Positions 35,515 through 48,150 of a DNA stretch of 64,000 nucleotides are shown here, piece after piece. The DNA comes from Amorphophallus konjac (lineage: Eukaryota; Streptophyta; Magnoliopsida; Alismatales; Araceae): contig CM040128.1 in assembly GCA_022559845.1 (NCBI GenBank), positions 224,673,643 to 224,737,642 of the forward strand, written 5' to 3'. A program made the translations under genes and the position numbers. The notes under the pieces are model-generated. The model made no database searches, was not told where the DNA came from, and was given only the letters and a program-made list of their open reading frames with translations. How positions within the stretch are numbered: position 1 is the first letter of the stretch; every line of letters starts with the position of its first letter.

Positions 35515-36480
35515 GCTCAGACATGAAAATAACATGCACATACCTCATAACGTGAAATGCAATCATACTCAGACCTATATGATGAAGTTTGCACAGACCT
35601 TGATGCATTGGGGAAAAACGTGCATAGACCTAAGTATTGTTGAAACCCAACTGTGCACTGACCCTATGTAGAGACAAGTAGAGTGTGCACCGATGTTAGA
35701 TGTGCAGGATGGCATAAATGCACGGACCTTCTATTGGATGAATAGTAACATGCACCGACTCCATACGGCATGAATCAAAAGATGCACCGACCCTAGTATG
35801 CATATGAGATGTGGCTAGCACCGACCTCAACCTTTTGACAACTAGACCTGCACCGACCTTGAACCATTAACACAAGCATGCACCGACTTGCTACAGTGAT
35901 GTGCACAGACCTTGTCATGCATAATGCAAGACCTGCACCGACCTTATCATGCCATTAGCACAGCATGCACCGACTTGCTACAGTGATGTGCTCCGACTTG
36001 GCGATGCATAAGGCAAGACATGCACAGACATTATATGCAACAACCAGTAACGTGCACCGACCTTAGCTGAATGTGCTACAGTGCATGCACAGACCTGAAT
36101 ATGCATGTGCACAGACTTGAATAGTGTATGCACAGACTTGGGCTAGCATGCAAAACTACTAACGTCGACCTTAGTTTCTTGAGAGCATAACTAGCGTCGA
36201 CACTAGTTGTTTGGCTTCACAACTAGCACCGACCTTATGTATGAACCAGAATGAACATGTTATGCACAGACCTTGTCTAAGCTGGCTAGCATGATGTTCA
36301 CGGACCTTGTATGCAGTTAAGTAAAATGTGCACCGACTTTGTGTTGTGCTGGCTTAAAGGTGCTCGGCCCTTGGCTGACCAATAGGAGACATATGCACAG
36401 ACGTTGGTTTGCACTAGCTGGAAACATGCATTGACCTTAGTGTGTGCATATGACTTAACAACCTAAAAGAAATGGGTGCA
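35515..36480 (-). repeat. Iterated TGCACMGACCTT motif, U3 of LTR B
   Basis: Same array as in LTR A with point differences, again upstream of the TATA box. Examples of exact copies are near 35590, 35905 and 36265. Confidence 0.8.
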
Positions 36481-36753
36481 CAAAACCTTTTCGATGAAAT
36501 GATTGTGCATTCAATCTGATGAGGCTCTATGCAGCGTGAAAATGCATCTATCTGGAAAAAGCATATATCATGCAAATGATTATGATGACAACATTAATGC
36601 GCAAAAATCAATGCACATCAAATAATCCTCATTAATGCACAGTGCAATGACCAGATGCATAATCAAAGGCATATTTCATCATCATTCAATCTTTCATGTA
36701 AACACATGATGACTTATAGTGTTTGCTATCATCAAAATCACAGGGACACAACA

Positions 36754-36769
36754 ATCTTCCCCCTTTTGA
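36754..36769 (-). promoter_or_regulatory. Polypurine tract of second unit
   Basis: Minus-strand AAAAGGGGGAAGAT immediately before the LTR B start. Confidence 0.75.
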
Positions 36770-39149
36770 TGATGGCAACACTATGAGTCATAAGGATAAA
36801 GCAAGATGTAGACTCATGTCAAACTATTCTCTCCCTTTGACTTCATCAAAAAGAAAACAGTTTGATACGAGAAATACAAACATGCATGATATGATTGAAT
36901 CAAAATCTTCTCATGATATGATTGAATCAAAATCTTTCTCAAGAACTCTCCCCCTGGATGAATGAATCAATTCAGCAAAAAATACAGGGGCAATCATACA
37001 CAATCAGACAAGCCAAGAAGTATGGCAGTGAGGAGTGCAGTCACGAAATATGACAGTCAAGATAAGCTCAGAATTTCAGTTGAAAAAGAATGAGAGTAAG
37101 CTAGCAAGAGCTTTTCAGTAATAGACCAGATTGAAGACCCAAAGGATCAAGATATGCAAGAACATTTTCAATGAGATAGCTATGCCATAAATCCAAAAGT
37201 TGAAGATATTTCAAATTCTTCTATTATAAGAACTTATGAATAAGTCTTAACTGACTAGCATGGTTTAAGCATGATGTATACATAGTTTGTTAATGAAATT
37301 CAATACTCATATTTGAAACAAGTTTTAATAAAGATGAACCAATCACTCATATGATATTCTTGTTTATCCTCCTTCTATCTTACTCATTTAATTTTTCAAT
37401 GACTCCTTTAGGAATTACAAAAGGTAGTGTTGAGGGTAAACAGCTATGAAATCATTTGACTGTCTTGGGGTGTAGCAATTTATCCTTTGCAACAATTTTC
37501 AGATATTCATTTGATCAAACAGGATATTTTATGCACTCAACCTTTAAGAGTAATCTAGTTCAGTACACACCTTGTCACTAGAGGATATACGTTGATCAGA
37601 TGCCAATATCCCTAAGCATTTAGTGTGACTAACAATCATGCTTTATAATGTACAGAGTTAACTTGACACCTCATGACATAGCTGAACTCATTTCCTTGAT
37701 GATTGAGATGTATTTCTCAGTGTGCAAGCCATTGCTCTGCCTAACTTTTAATCATTGTTTCGGCAGAGTTAACTATGGCAGTTCATGACACAGTCCTTTG
37801 GACATGGTTTCTCAGTGACCAAGATCATTACTCTGACAGCTTTTAACCCCTAAGACATTTCAGAAAATTCAGATGTTTAAAAAAAAATAACACTTACCCC
37901 ATGTATTTCAACTAAAGATAGTCATTAATTTAAAAATTTTCAGATTTCAAAAGATTTTATGAGAAATAATATGAGATATTAGGTTAAGATTTATTAAAAA
38001 ATGATTTAGATATTTTCAAGTTTCCCACATCCAAACTTAATGAACACATTAATTTTAAACCACCTAAAACTTTCAGACAATCATAAAACCATATAATAGA
38101 AGATTTCCTTAAAAGTTTTTCAGATTTATGATCAAGATATTCCCATTGAAATCTTCATGAATAACTGATAGAAGTGTTCCAGCAAGAATGAGTGATTTTG
38201 ATACCAATTGTTTTTAGATTTGATCAAGGTTTATCGATAGAATCAGTAAAAAGAATATGCACCACAAGCAAAATAACAGAAGGTCAGACATAATTCAGGA
38301 TCTTCAAGGTTTAGCAGATATGCAGTGTTTTGAAAATAAGTTTAAGAACATGACAAGTATGCCAATCAAGAGAGTAAGAGCAGAAACATGATTAGAAGAG
38401 GATCCACGAAGGTGTCGACTCTTTGTGTCGACATCTGCTCACAAGATCCACACTTTAGAACAATTAAAAATGACAGCTCATGGTGTCGACACTTCCAAAA
38501 GAAGACTATCAAGAAGTGCAGCAAAGGATGTGTCAGAGAGACCATCAGACAGATTGATTCACAAAATAGCCAGCTCCCCCTCACTAAATGCATTGAAATA
38601 GCAAAGATGCAAATTTTAACACTCACTTCAGATGTCGACATGAATTCAAATTATATGCAGTACCAAATCTTGTTAAACGCTCCCCCTGACAGAATGCATG
38701 TGTTAACTGGATTCTGAAAGTAGCATATGTAGAACATCAGAAACATGAGGGAATATGCTCATGAACTCTTAGACTGCTCTAATATGCAATTGACCCATGG
38801 TACTTGGCGGAGGCTATCCTCTGCGCATAGCGTGGGTTTCCAGATAGAAAATATCTGCCCTTCTCCCAACTTCCATTTGATATACCATTTGAGGTCATGC
38901 ATGATAACGCAGTGCAAAGTGCAGTCTTATGTGCATCTTCAAATTTTTCTTATGACAGGTCTCTGAACAAATATGTATGCGAATCAGCATGTGTGGAAAT
39001 GAGCATTTTATGCATGTGACAGCATGCAGGGATCAAATTTCAGCTTTTCAGATTTTTCAGAAATGTAATTTATTTTCAGTGATTATGTATTTAAACAAAT
39101 ATCAAACAACTGCAATTGGCATATGTATGCATCAAATGCAGACAACCCT
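36770..39149 (-). other. Non-coding internal DNA of second composite unit, up to element G
   Basis: Collinear with 22508-23426 plus 29913-31380 of the first unit, without the LINE. It holds the LINE empty site at about 37675-37690 and the TGTCGACA cluster at about 38410-38640. It ends with ACCCT, the target duplication of element G. Confidence 0.65.
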
Positions 39150-39262
39150 TGTAGCAACCCTGATAAAAATAAGATTTTTAAAAATAAATCAAATTAGAAA
39201 AAAAAATTAAGTAAAGAGATGACAAAGAGCCTAAATGAGTAAATCATTAATCAAGAGGAAAA

Positions 39263-39483
39263 TAACGCCTTTTATCAAGGCGCTAATTCAAAAGGAAACG
39301 CCTCTAGATAAGGCGTGAATTAAAGAAAGGACGCCCACACTAAAAGGCGTCAAATTGCAAAACGCCGAATGACCAAAAAGGGTCGTGGGAAGAGACGCCC
39401 TATACCTGGGCGCGTTTTACATAAGAAATGATGCTTGACAAGGGGTCAATTTAAATTAACGCCCTCACTTAGGACGTTAATTC
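39263..39483 (+). repeat. Hairpin motif array, U3 group of G 5' LTR
   Basis: Seven or so successive inverted motifs with consensus ACGCC-N7-GGCGT followed by (C/T)AATT. Examples are GACGCC/GGCGTC at 39330 and CGCCC/GGGCG at 39395. Spacing is about 33 bp. Confidence 0.8.
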
Positions 39484-39622
39484 AGTTCGAGTTGCGTTCG
39501 AACCCAGCCCTCATCCAGGGTAAGTTTCTAGATAACTACGTCGAAGGTGGAATATAGTAAGAACTCCATCATGGAAATATAACTCCCAATAGAACTCTAA
39601 CCCTATTAGGATTCCCAAAATC

Positions 39623-39631
39623 CTATAAGTA
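39623..39631 (+). promoter_or_regulatory. TATA box of G 5' LTR
   Basis: CTATAAGTA, with the same sequence at about 47144 in the 3' LTR. The following GC-rich sequence would be the start of R. Confidence 0.45.
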
Positions 39632-40057
39632 ACCTTCTCTGTCAAACCCTAACGAGCTGTTGGCCGAAGGAAGCTCTGCCGCTGCTGTGCGTGAAGAACA
39701 GGTTTATGTTCTTCTTCCTTCCTTTACTTTTGCCTCTGGTTGTTTGAGGAAGGAACGTTAATATTCTTTTCTTCTTCTCCCTCATCTTCCTTTGCAGGTA
39801 GCATACAAACAACTCGTTGAAGAACGTGAGGTTCTTCATCCTCTTCTTCTTCCTCTTCTGGTGATCAGAAGACTCTGTTACAAACAGAGTATCGTTTGTC
39901 TTCACGAATCTGCACGAGTCCTTCATCCACATCTTAATCAAGTAGGTTTTCTCAAGAAACGTAGCCCAAATTAATTTAAGATCCTTAATAAAATCATATG
40001 TTATCCATGCATATAGTTTCATCATGGTTTTAAATGTTTTCTGTAAAATCTTGAAAG

Positions 40058-40515
40058 AAGCGACCCTGACAAGGGCGCTAATTCTTGATTTGACGCCCTA
40101 CCCAGGAGTCGTCAATTTCATATAAATTGATAATTACCCATGTTTAAAATTCTATATCTATGAAACCATGAACCTAATCTAATGCATGTTCATCATGAAT
40201 GAATTCTGCTATTTTTCTAGTCCTTACTATATAAATTGTTCCTGAAATTTTATCATCTGAAATTTGGAAAAATTGTTGAATTAACGACCTGCACAAGGTC
40301 GTCTATTATTGAACTGACGCCCCAAACCAGGGCGCTAATTGAAAAGTAACGCCCCTGTCCAGGGCGCGTTTTTGTTAAAATTCCAGAATATTGATTTTCT
40401 GTAGAATGGAAATATTGAAGGGACGACTAATGTATAAGTCGTCAAATTGTGAATAAACGCCCCTGAGTAAGGCGTTAATTGGATAATTAATGACTTAGCT
40501 TAAGTCGCTATTTTC
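40058..40515 (+). repeat. Hairpin motif array, U5 group of G 5' LTR
   Basis: Eight or so inverted motifs whose stems vary together: ACGACCT/AGGTCGT at 40284, GACGACT/AGTCGTC at 40422, GACTTA/TAAGTC at 40492, and CGCC/GGCG forms at 40316, 40349 and 40456. Most are followed by AATT-like sequence. Confidence 0.8.
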
Positions 40516-40554
40516 TGTATTACTGTTTTACACTGATTACTGTCAACCGAAGGG

Positions 40555-40555
<1 letters not shown>

Positions 40556-40636
<81 letters not shown>
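40556..40636. repeat. (AT)n microsatellite in G 5' LTR
   Basis: 81 bp of uninterrupted AT. The 3' LTR has 71 bp at the same place. Confidence 0.95.
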
Positions 40637-40638
<2 letters not shown>

Positions 40639-42079
40639 GCACTATATTTCCACTCCTGTGAATATAGTCCCATGTTTCATGATGTTTTTATCGCACTACC
40701 CTCAATTCTCATTGACATACAAGCTCTCCATTGGACATTCCGTTCCTTTGGACTAGCGAGTTAGTCATAGAGACCTCCGTAAGTCTCCTCGCAGCCTTGG
40801 ATTCCCTCAAGGCCGACTGAGCTGGTTGTACCATAAAAACCCATTACACTATTTTGCCATGTCACTCTATAGAAACATGGTATACCGGCCCTCATGTTAT
40901 ACAAAGTGTGTATCATGAGAATTCTCTTAATGGGATGAGGTTATCATGCCATTTGATGTTGTTCTTGTAAACCCCAATTCTATATTCAACATGATGTTCT
41001 TGTGGACCTCAATTCTATATTAATAATGAGGACGTCTTACCATTGATGTGCTGTTCATGTGGACCTCAATTCTATATAAAGAGTGTCCATACTTGTTTGT
41101 CATGGTACCCAAGTTAGGGAACCAATTCCACCTAGTTTTATTGATACTCGTGATTGTACCGTTATTATCGCCTATCTATGTCAAGTGTCATATTTTGGAC
41201 TCTACTCTATCCAAGTTTATCCTACATGTCTACAAGCTTTATTCTTGAAATTCCATATTGGCTATATACAAAAGTGGATGTTAAAATACATGATTAATGC
41301 CTGCGCATATAGGGCCCGATCTGGTCCTAGGAGGAGCACCCGAAAGTACTTGTGCCCATGGGAGTTGATTGATCACGGTATTGGCATTATACCGAAGTGC
41401 ATGACTAGCTTGATTGAACATTCCACAAATCTTGTACTTGTACTTGACTTGATATTACATGACTTGCGTGACCCGAAAAAGGGGTAATTGCATACTTGCG
41501 TGCTTGAACGTGATAGCCAAATTCTAATATGACATGATGAATACACTTGCTTGAATATCTTGATATCTTTTGATATAAGTTCTTGAAAGTTCATGACTAG
41601 TTCTCGTCGCTATCTTATTTTTATACACTCTCTCTATCTTGTCGTTTTATGCGAGCATGCATAGCTATAGTGCATTCATGAAAGATGTAATTACTTAAAC
41701 CCATTGCTAGTTCTTGAGATATAATTTCCTACTGAGCGTTTGCTCACTTAGTGTTTCCCTACTTTTCAGGTAAGTCCGACGATGAGGGAACTCAAACGGA
41801 TGGGGAAAATCAAGAGTGAAAGAGATAGAGCTTCTTCCGTGTTATCTAGTCTTTTTCATATTTTCTTGAGTCAACCTTGTATTTTTCCTTTATTTTAGTT
41901 AGTACTTCAAAGGTTTGTAATAGACATATTCTTATGAAGGAATAAAGGATTGGGTTATCTTTACTTTTGCGCATATCTGATTTTGGGGTCGAATACACTA
42001 ATACTCTGATTGGCATGATTGATATAAACTCGTCACGCGTCTCCGGGTATCTTCCGCTCTCGGGGCGTGACAGTTTTTG

Positions 42080-42092
42080 TGGTATCAGAGCC
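42080..42092 (+). promoter_or_regulatory. Primer binding site of G
   Basis: TGGTATCAGAGCC is a perfect match to the complement of the initiator tRNA-Met 3' end. It lies 7 nt after the LTR. Confidence 0.9.
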
Positions 42093-42245
42093 TAGGGTAT
42101 TCAATTCCTAGGAAAACCCAAGTCCAAGGATAGGTTCAAACCTTTAACCAGTGAGATTGGGTAGAACCAAGGGTTGAGTTAACATAAAAACTTAAAAGCC
42201 CTTAACGCGAGTATATACTAATATAGTTATTGTAATTGTAGGATA

Positions 42246-45200
42246 ATGGCTGCCGAACGTGCTCAGTGGCGCAACATGCAGCGTACACTTCAAGGCATGA
42301 CTCAGGTGCTGCAACAAGTAGCACAGGGAGGTGCACAACGAGCAGGGAGTCTCCACCAAGTCTTTAAAAATATGAACCCGCCTAAATTCACGGGTTCTAC
42401 TGATCCGGACGACGCAGAGCACTGGATCAGGGAGACGGAATGTATATTCCGTGTTATGCAGTGCACGGATCAAGATAAAGTCTTATTAGCTACCTTTCAG
42501 TTGGAAAGGGATGCCCGATGCTGGTGGGAATCAATATAAGCTACTTTAAATCAAGACCAAGTTACTTGGGAAGAATTCGCTGAACATTTCAACGCTAAAT
42601 ATTTTTCGGACCGAGTCCAGGAGAAGAAAGCCGCAGAATTCGCTACACTGAAGCAACGATCTTTGTCGGTGGCTGAGTACGAGGCCCAATTTTCTAGATT
42701 ATCTCGGTATGCTAAGCACTTAGTTAGCACCGAGAAGATGAAAGCTAGGAGGTTCCTAAATGGGCTTAGGCCCCAATGTATCACACAGCTGGCGCCAATG
42801 GATATCCAGGTCTACTCGGAAATGGTGCGCCGAGCTCAGCTATTATTAGACGCCACGGAACTATCTGATAGAATCCGTGGGAAGGACAAGAAAGAACAAG
42901 TTACAAGTTCGGGTTCCTTCAAACCCAACTTCAAGAAGAGGCCTAGCAATGGAGGTACTTCCTCACAAGATCAGAAGTTTAAGAATACCAAGCCCTTCTC
43001 CATCACCACTACCCCATCAAATATAGTGTGCAAGCATTGTGACAAGGCGGGCCACAGGGCAGAAGAATGCTGGAGGAAACTAGGAGCATGTCTCCGCTGT
43101 GGGAGTCGCGATCATCGAATTCTCAATTGCCCATTACTTAAAGCCGGGGACGGGAAGCGCCCAGTAACCAAGAATGCTCGTCTTCACGCAATTAAGGAGA
43201 CCGAACAAGAAGAAGAAGGCGGACTAGTTGAAGGTATATTGAAAGTTTGTTCCAAGTCTGCATATGTCTTAATTGATACTGGTGCTTCACATTCAATTGT
43301 TTCCAAGAAGTTCGCTGATCCGTTACCCCTAGAACCGGAATGAATAAAATTAGTCTTGTATACTCCTCTAGGAAACGAGACTGATATTACACACCATTAC
43401 CAGAACTGTGAAGTATTGGTTCATGGTAAGAATCTCCCTATTGATCTTATATGTTTAGATCTAAAGGAGTATGATGTCATACTAGGAGCGGATTGATTAT
43501 CTAAATATCAGGCAACGGTCGATTGCCGCAATAGCAAGGTTACTTTCGAGGAATTTCCAGAACTGATCTTTACTAGTCCCAAGAGGCGCAGCAAAACCCC
43601 TCTTATTTCGGCTCTCCGAGCTAGCAAGCTCATCAGGAAAGGATGTGTATCTTTCCTTGCATTCGTCATGATTAAGGAGGCTAAGGAAACTAGAATAGAA
43701 TACATTCCGGTGGTACAAGAATTTCCGGACGTATTTTTGGAAGATTTGCCTGGATTACCCCCACAAAGAGAAGTGGCCTTCACCATCGATTTAGTTCCTG
43801 GTGCGGGTCCAGTTTCTAAGGCACCGCATAGAATGTCACCTGCTGAACTCAAGGAGTTAAAGGAGCAATTGATGGAACTCATTAAGAAATGATTCATAAG
43901 ACCAAGTACTTCCCCATGGGGAGCACCTGTATTATTTGTAAAGAAGAAAGATGGATCCATGAGGTTATGCATCGACTATCGACAGTTGAATCATCTCACT
44001 ATCAAGAACAAGTATCCACTGCCAAGAATCGATGAGTTGTTTGATCAAATTTCAGGATCCAAGTACTTTTCCAAAATTGATCTTAGGTCGGGATATCATC
44101 AGTTAAGAATCAAGGATGATGACATTCATAAGACTGCGTTCAGAAGCAGGTACGGCCATTATGAATTTGTTGTTATGCCTTTCGGACTAACGAATGCCCC
44201 TGCTGCCTTTATGCAGTTAATGAATAGTATATTCAGGCCTTATTTGGATCAATTCGTGGTGGTCTTTATTGATGATATATTGATTTATTCCGAGACCAAG
44301 GAAGAGCATGAGGAGCATTTAAGGATTGCATTACAAATATTGAGGGCAAACCAATTATATGCAAAACTCAGCAAGTGTGAATTCTGGCTTGAGGAAGTGA
44401 CTTTTCTCTGACATGTTATATCAAAGGATGGCTTATCAGTAGATCCATCAAAAGTTGAAGCCGTAAGAAATTGGGAAAGACCGACCAATGCTAGCGAGAT
44501 CCGAAGTTTCTTAGGTCTTGCTGGCTATTACAGGCGATTCATCAAAGATTTCTCTAAGATCGCCGTACCACTTACGAGGTTAACTCGCAAGGAGATCCGT
44601 TATGAATGGAGTGAGGAATGTGAAAGAAGCTTCCAAACTCTCAAGGATCATCTTACTACAGCTCCTGTCCTAGCTTTACCAATGGAAGGAGAGAAATTTG
44701 AGGTATACACTGATGCTTCTAGCATTGGCCTCGGATGTGTTCTAATGCAACAAGGAAATGTTATAACTTACTCTTCTCGTCAATTAAAGAAGCATGAAGA
44801 GAACTACCCTGTCCATGACTTAGAATTAGCCGCGGTAGTATTTGCACTAAAGATCTGGAGGCATTATCTATATGGAGTACAGTTTACTGTATACTCCGAT
44901 CACAAGAGTCTCAAGTATCTTTTCTCTCAAAAGGAACTAAATATGAGGCAAAGGCGTTGGCTAGAATATCTCAAGGACTTCGACTTCAATATACAATATC
45001 ATCCCGGAAAGGGGAATCTAGTAGCTGATGCCCTTAGTCGAAGGCCGAGAGCACTGTTAGCTAATTGTATGATTCAAGAATGGAAGTTGCTGGAGCAATT
45101 CTCTAAGCTCAATATAAGCATGGACACGAACTTCAAATGTGTCACATTGTCTCATATAAGCATTCATCCAGACCTATTAACTGAAATACAAGCACTTCAG

Positions 45201-46582
45201 GATGATGACCCAATATTAGTAGAAATCAAGGGCAGATTGGAAGGACAGTCTGATTTCCAATTAACTTCTGATGGAAGATTGATGTTCAAGAATAGACTTG
45301 TATACCGGATTGTCCAAAATTAAAGAAGAAGATCTTAAATGAAGCTCATAGATCAAGGTACACGATTCATCCTGGATCTACCAAAATGTACCAAGATGTG
45401 AAAAGAAATTTTTGGTGGCCCAACATGAAAAGGGAAATAGCGGACTACGTGTCACACTGTCTCACATGCCAACAGGTCAAGGCGGAACACCAAAAGCCTA
45501 CTGGAAAATTACATCCTCTAGATATCCCTAAATGGAAGTGGGAGAATATTGGTATGGATTTTATCATGGGTTTATCTAAATCAAAAGGAGGACATGATGG
45601 AATATGGGTTATTATTGACCGATTGACTAAATCGGCGCATTTCTTGCCAATCAAGAGCCGATGGTCAGTCGATGTGTTGGCTGCATTATACATCAAGGAC
45701 ATAGTCAGATTACACGGTATTCCTATTTCAATCGTGTCTGACAGAGATCCCCGTTTTACTTCTCATTTTTGGAAGGGACTACAACATTCGTTGGGAACAA
45801 GGCTTAACTTTAGTACAGCTTTTCATCCTCAAACGGATGGTCAGACCGAGAGAACTAATCAGATGGTTGAAGATATGCTCAGAGCTTGTATCATGGATTT
45901 CAATGGAAGCTGGCATGATCACTTGCCGTTGGTGGAATTTGCATACAATAATAGCTACCAGGCAAGTATACAAATGGCACCTTTCAAAGCTTTATACGGA
46001 AGGAGTTGCCGATCACCCTTATGCTGGGACGAAGTTGGAGAAAAATAACTATTAGGTCCAGACATGGTAAGGGATACCACTGAGAAGATACAATTGATTA
46101 GAGAAAGACTGCAAGTTGCTCAGTCTAGGCAAAAGGGTTATGCTGATACAAGAAGGAGAGATCTTGAATTCCAAGTCGAAGATCATGTATTTCTCAAGAT
46201 ATCGCCTGGATGTGGATTACGGAGATTTGGTGTTAAGGGCAAGCTTACACAAAGATTCATCGGACCCTTCGAGATACTGGAACGAGTTGGCGAGGTTGCT
46301 TATCGCATCGCATTGCCTCCTCAATTGTCCGATGTTCATAATGTGTTCCACATATCTATGTTGAAGAAGTATGTACACGATCCATCACATATTATTGATC
46401 ATGGAGACTTAGTGATCCAGAAGGATCTCACATATGAGCAGAAGCCCATGAAGATACTAGATCGTGAAGTACGTACTCTAAGGAATAAGGTTATTCCCAT
46501 GCTAAAAATACAATGGAATAAGAGTCTCGATCATGAAGCTACATGGGAGACCGAGGAATCCATGAGAAGACGATTCCCATAA
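42246..46582 (+). pseudogene. gag-pol: Gag-pol polyprotein of G with chromodomain, broken
   Basis: A single frame of about 1440 codons starts with MAAERAQWRN. Gag lies at 42246-43000, with a CCHC knuckle CKHCDKAGHRAEEC and a second, CLRCGSRDHRILNC. Protease has LIDTGASHS near 43272. RT has [33 protein letters not shown] and FIDDILIYS (about 43960-44411). RNase H has [10 protein letters not shown] and [10 protein letters not shown]. Integrase has CLTCQQVKAEH, GMDFIMGL, VSDRDPRF and GQTERTNQ. A chromodomain follows at the end (HEATWETEESM). Stops are at about 42537, 43341, 43495, 43890, 44409 and 46046, and a frameshift lies near 45320. The domain order and chromodomain point to Tekay/Del. Confidence 0.93.
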
Positions 46583-46658
46583 TTATTCTAAAGAGGTATA
46601 TACTCTACACTCTCCACACATATATATATACTATGGAATTTGGGGACCAAATTCTTTT

Positions 46659-46671
46659 AAGTGGGGGAGGG
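46659..46671 (+). promoter_or_regulatory. Polypurine tract of G
   Basis: AAGTGGGGGAGGG directly before the 3' LTR. Confidence 0.85.
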
Positions 46672-48076
46672 TGTAGCAACCCTGATAAAAATAAGATTTT
46701 TAAAAATAAATCAAATTAGAAAAAAAAAATAAGTAAAGAGATGACAAAGAGCATAAATGAGTAAATCATTAATCAAGAGGAAAATAACGCCTTTTATCAA
46801 GGCGCTAATTCAAAAGGAAACGCCTCTAGATAAGGCGTGAATTAAAGAAAGGACGCCCACACTAAAAGGCGTCAAATTGCAAAACGCCGAATGACCAAAA
46901 AGGGTCGTGGGAAGAGACGCCCTATACCTGGGCGCATTTTACATAAGAAATGACGCTTGACAAGGCGTCAATTTAAATTAACGCCCTCACTTAGGACGTT
47001 AATTCAGTTCGAGTTGCGTTCGAACCCAGCCCTCATCCAGGGTAAGTTTCTGGATAACTACGTCGAAGGTGGAATATATTAAGAACTCCATCATGGAAAT
47101 ATAACTCCCAATAGAACTCTAACCCTATTAGGATTCCCAAAATCCTATAAGTAACCTTCTCTGTCAAACCCTAACGAGCTGTTGGCCGAAGGAAGCTCTG
47201 CCGCTGCTGTGCGTGAAGAACAGGTTTATGTTCTTCTTCCTTCCTTTGCTTTTGCCTCTGGTTGTTTGAGGAAGGAATGTTAATATTCTTTTCTTCTTCT
47301 CCCTCATCTTCCTTTACAGGTAGCATACAAACAACTCGTTGAAGAACGTGAGGTTCTTCATCCTCTTCTTCTTCCTCTTCTGGTGATCAGAAGACTCTGT
47401 TACAAACAGAGTATCGTTTGTCTTCACGAATCTGCACGAGTCCTTCATCCACATTTTAATCAAGTAGGTTTTCTCAAGAAACATAGCCCAAATTAATTTA
47501 AGATCCTTAATAAAATCATATGTTATCCATGCATATAGTTTCATCATGGTTTTAAATGTTTTCTGTAAAATCTTGAAAGAAGCGACCCTGACAAGGGCGC
47601 TAATTCTTGATTTGACGCCCTACCCAGGAGTCGTCAATTTCATATAAATTGATAATTACCCATGTTTAAAATTCTATATCTATGAAACCATGAACCTAAT
47701 CTAATGCATGTTCATCATGAATGAATTCTGCTATTTTTCTGGTCCTGACTATATAAATTGTTCCTGAAATTTTATCATCTGAAATTTGGAAAAATTGTTG
47801 AATTAACGACCTGCACAAGGTCGTCTATTATTGAACTAACGCCCCAGACCCGGGCGCTAATTGAAAAGTAACGCCCCTGTCCAGGGCGCGTTTTTGTTAA
47901 AATTCCAGAATATTGATTTTCTGTAGAATGGAAATATTGAAGGGACGACTAATGTATAAGTCGTCAAATTGTGAATAAACGCCCCTGAGTAAGGCGTTAA
48001 TTGGATAATTAATGACTTAGCTTAAGTCGCTATTTTCTGTATTACTGTTTTACACTGATTACTGTCAACCGAAGGG

Positions 48077-48150
<74 letters not shown>

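Larger units (their letters stand above)
33976..36753 (-). repeat. LTR B of the composite (shared middle LTR)
   Basis: 2778 bp, TGTTAGGGTGC...ACACAACA. It serves as 5' LTR of the first unit (primer site on its left) and 3' LTR of the second (polypurine tract on its right). It agrees with LTR C at most sites where A differs. It has a private small deletion near 34635. Confidence 0.88.
39150..42072 (+). repeat. 5' LTR of G
   Basis: 2923 bp, TGTAGCAACCC to GGGCGTGACA. It contains two groups of inverted ACGCC/GGCGT motifs, a likely TATA box at 39623 and an 81-bp AT microsatellite. A 134-codon frame (41083-41487) is conserved in both LTRs but needs no coding explanation, because the LTRs are nearly identical. 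Confidence 0.93.

Noticed and set aside
41083..41487. 134-codon ORF present in both LTRs of G (also 48594-48998)
   Set aside because: The LTRs are about 98-99 % identical, so any frame is conserved. No domain is recognisable, and the region is the AT-rich U5 part of the LTR.
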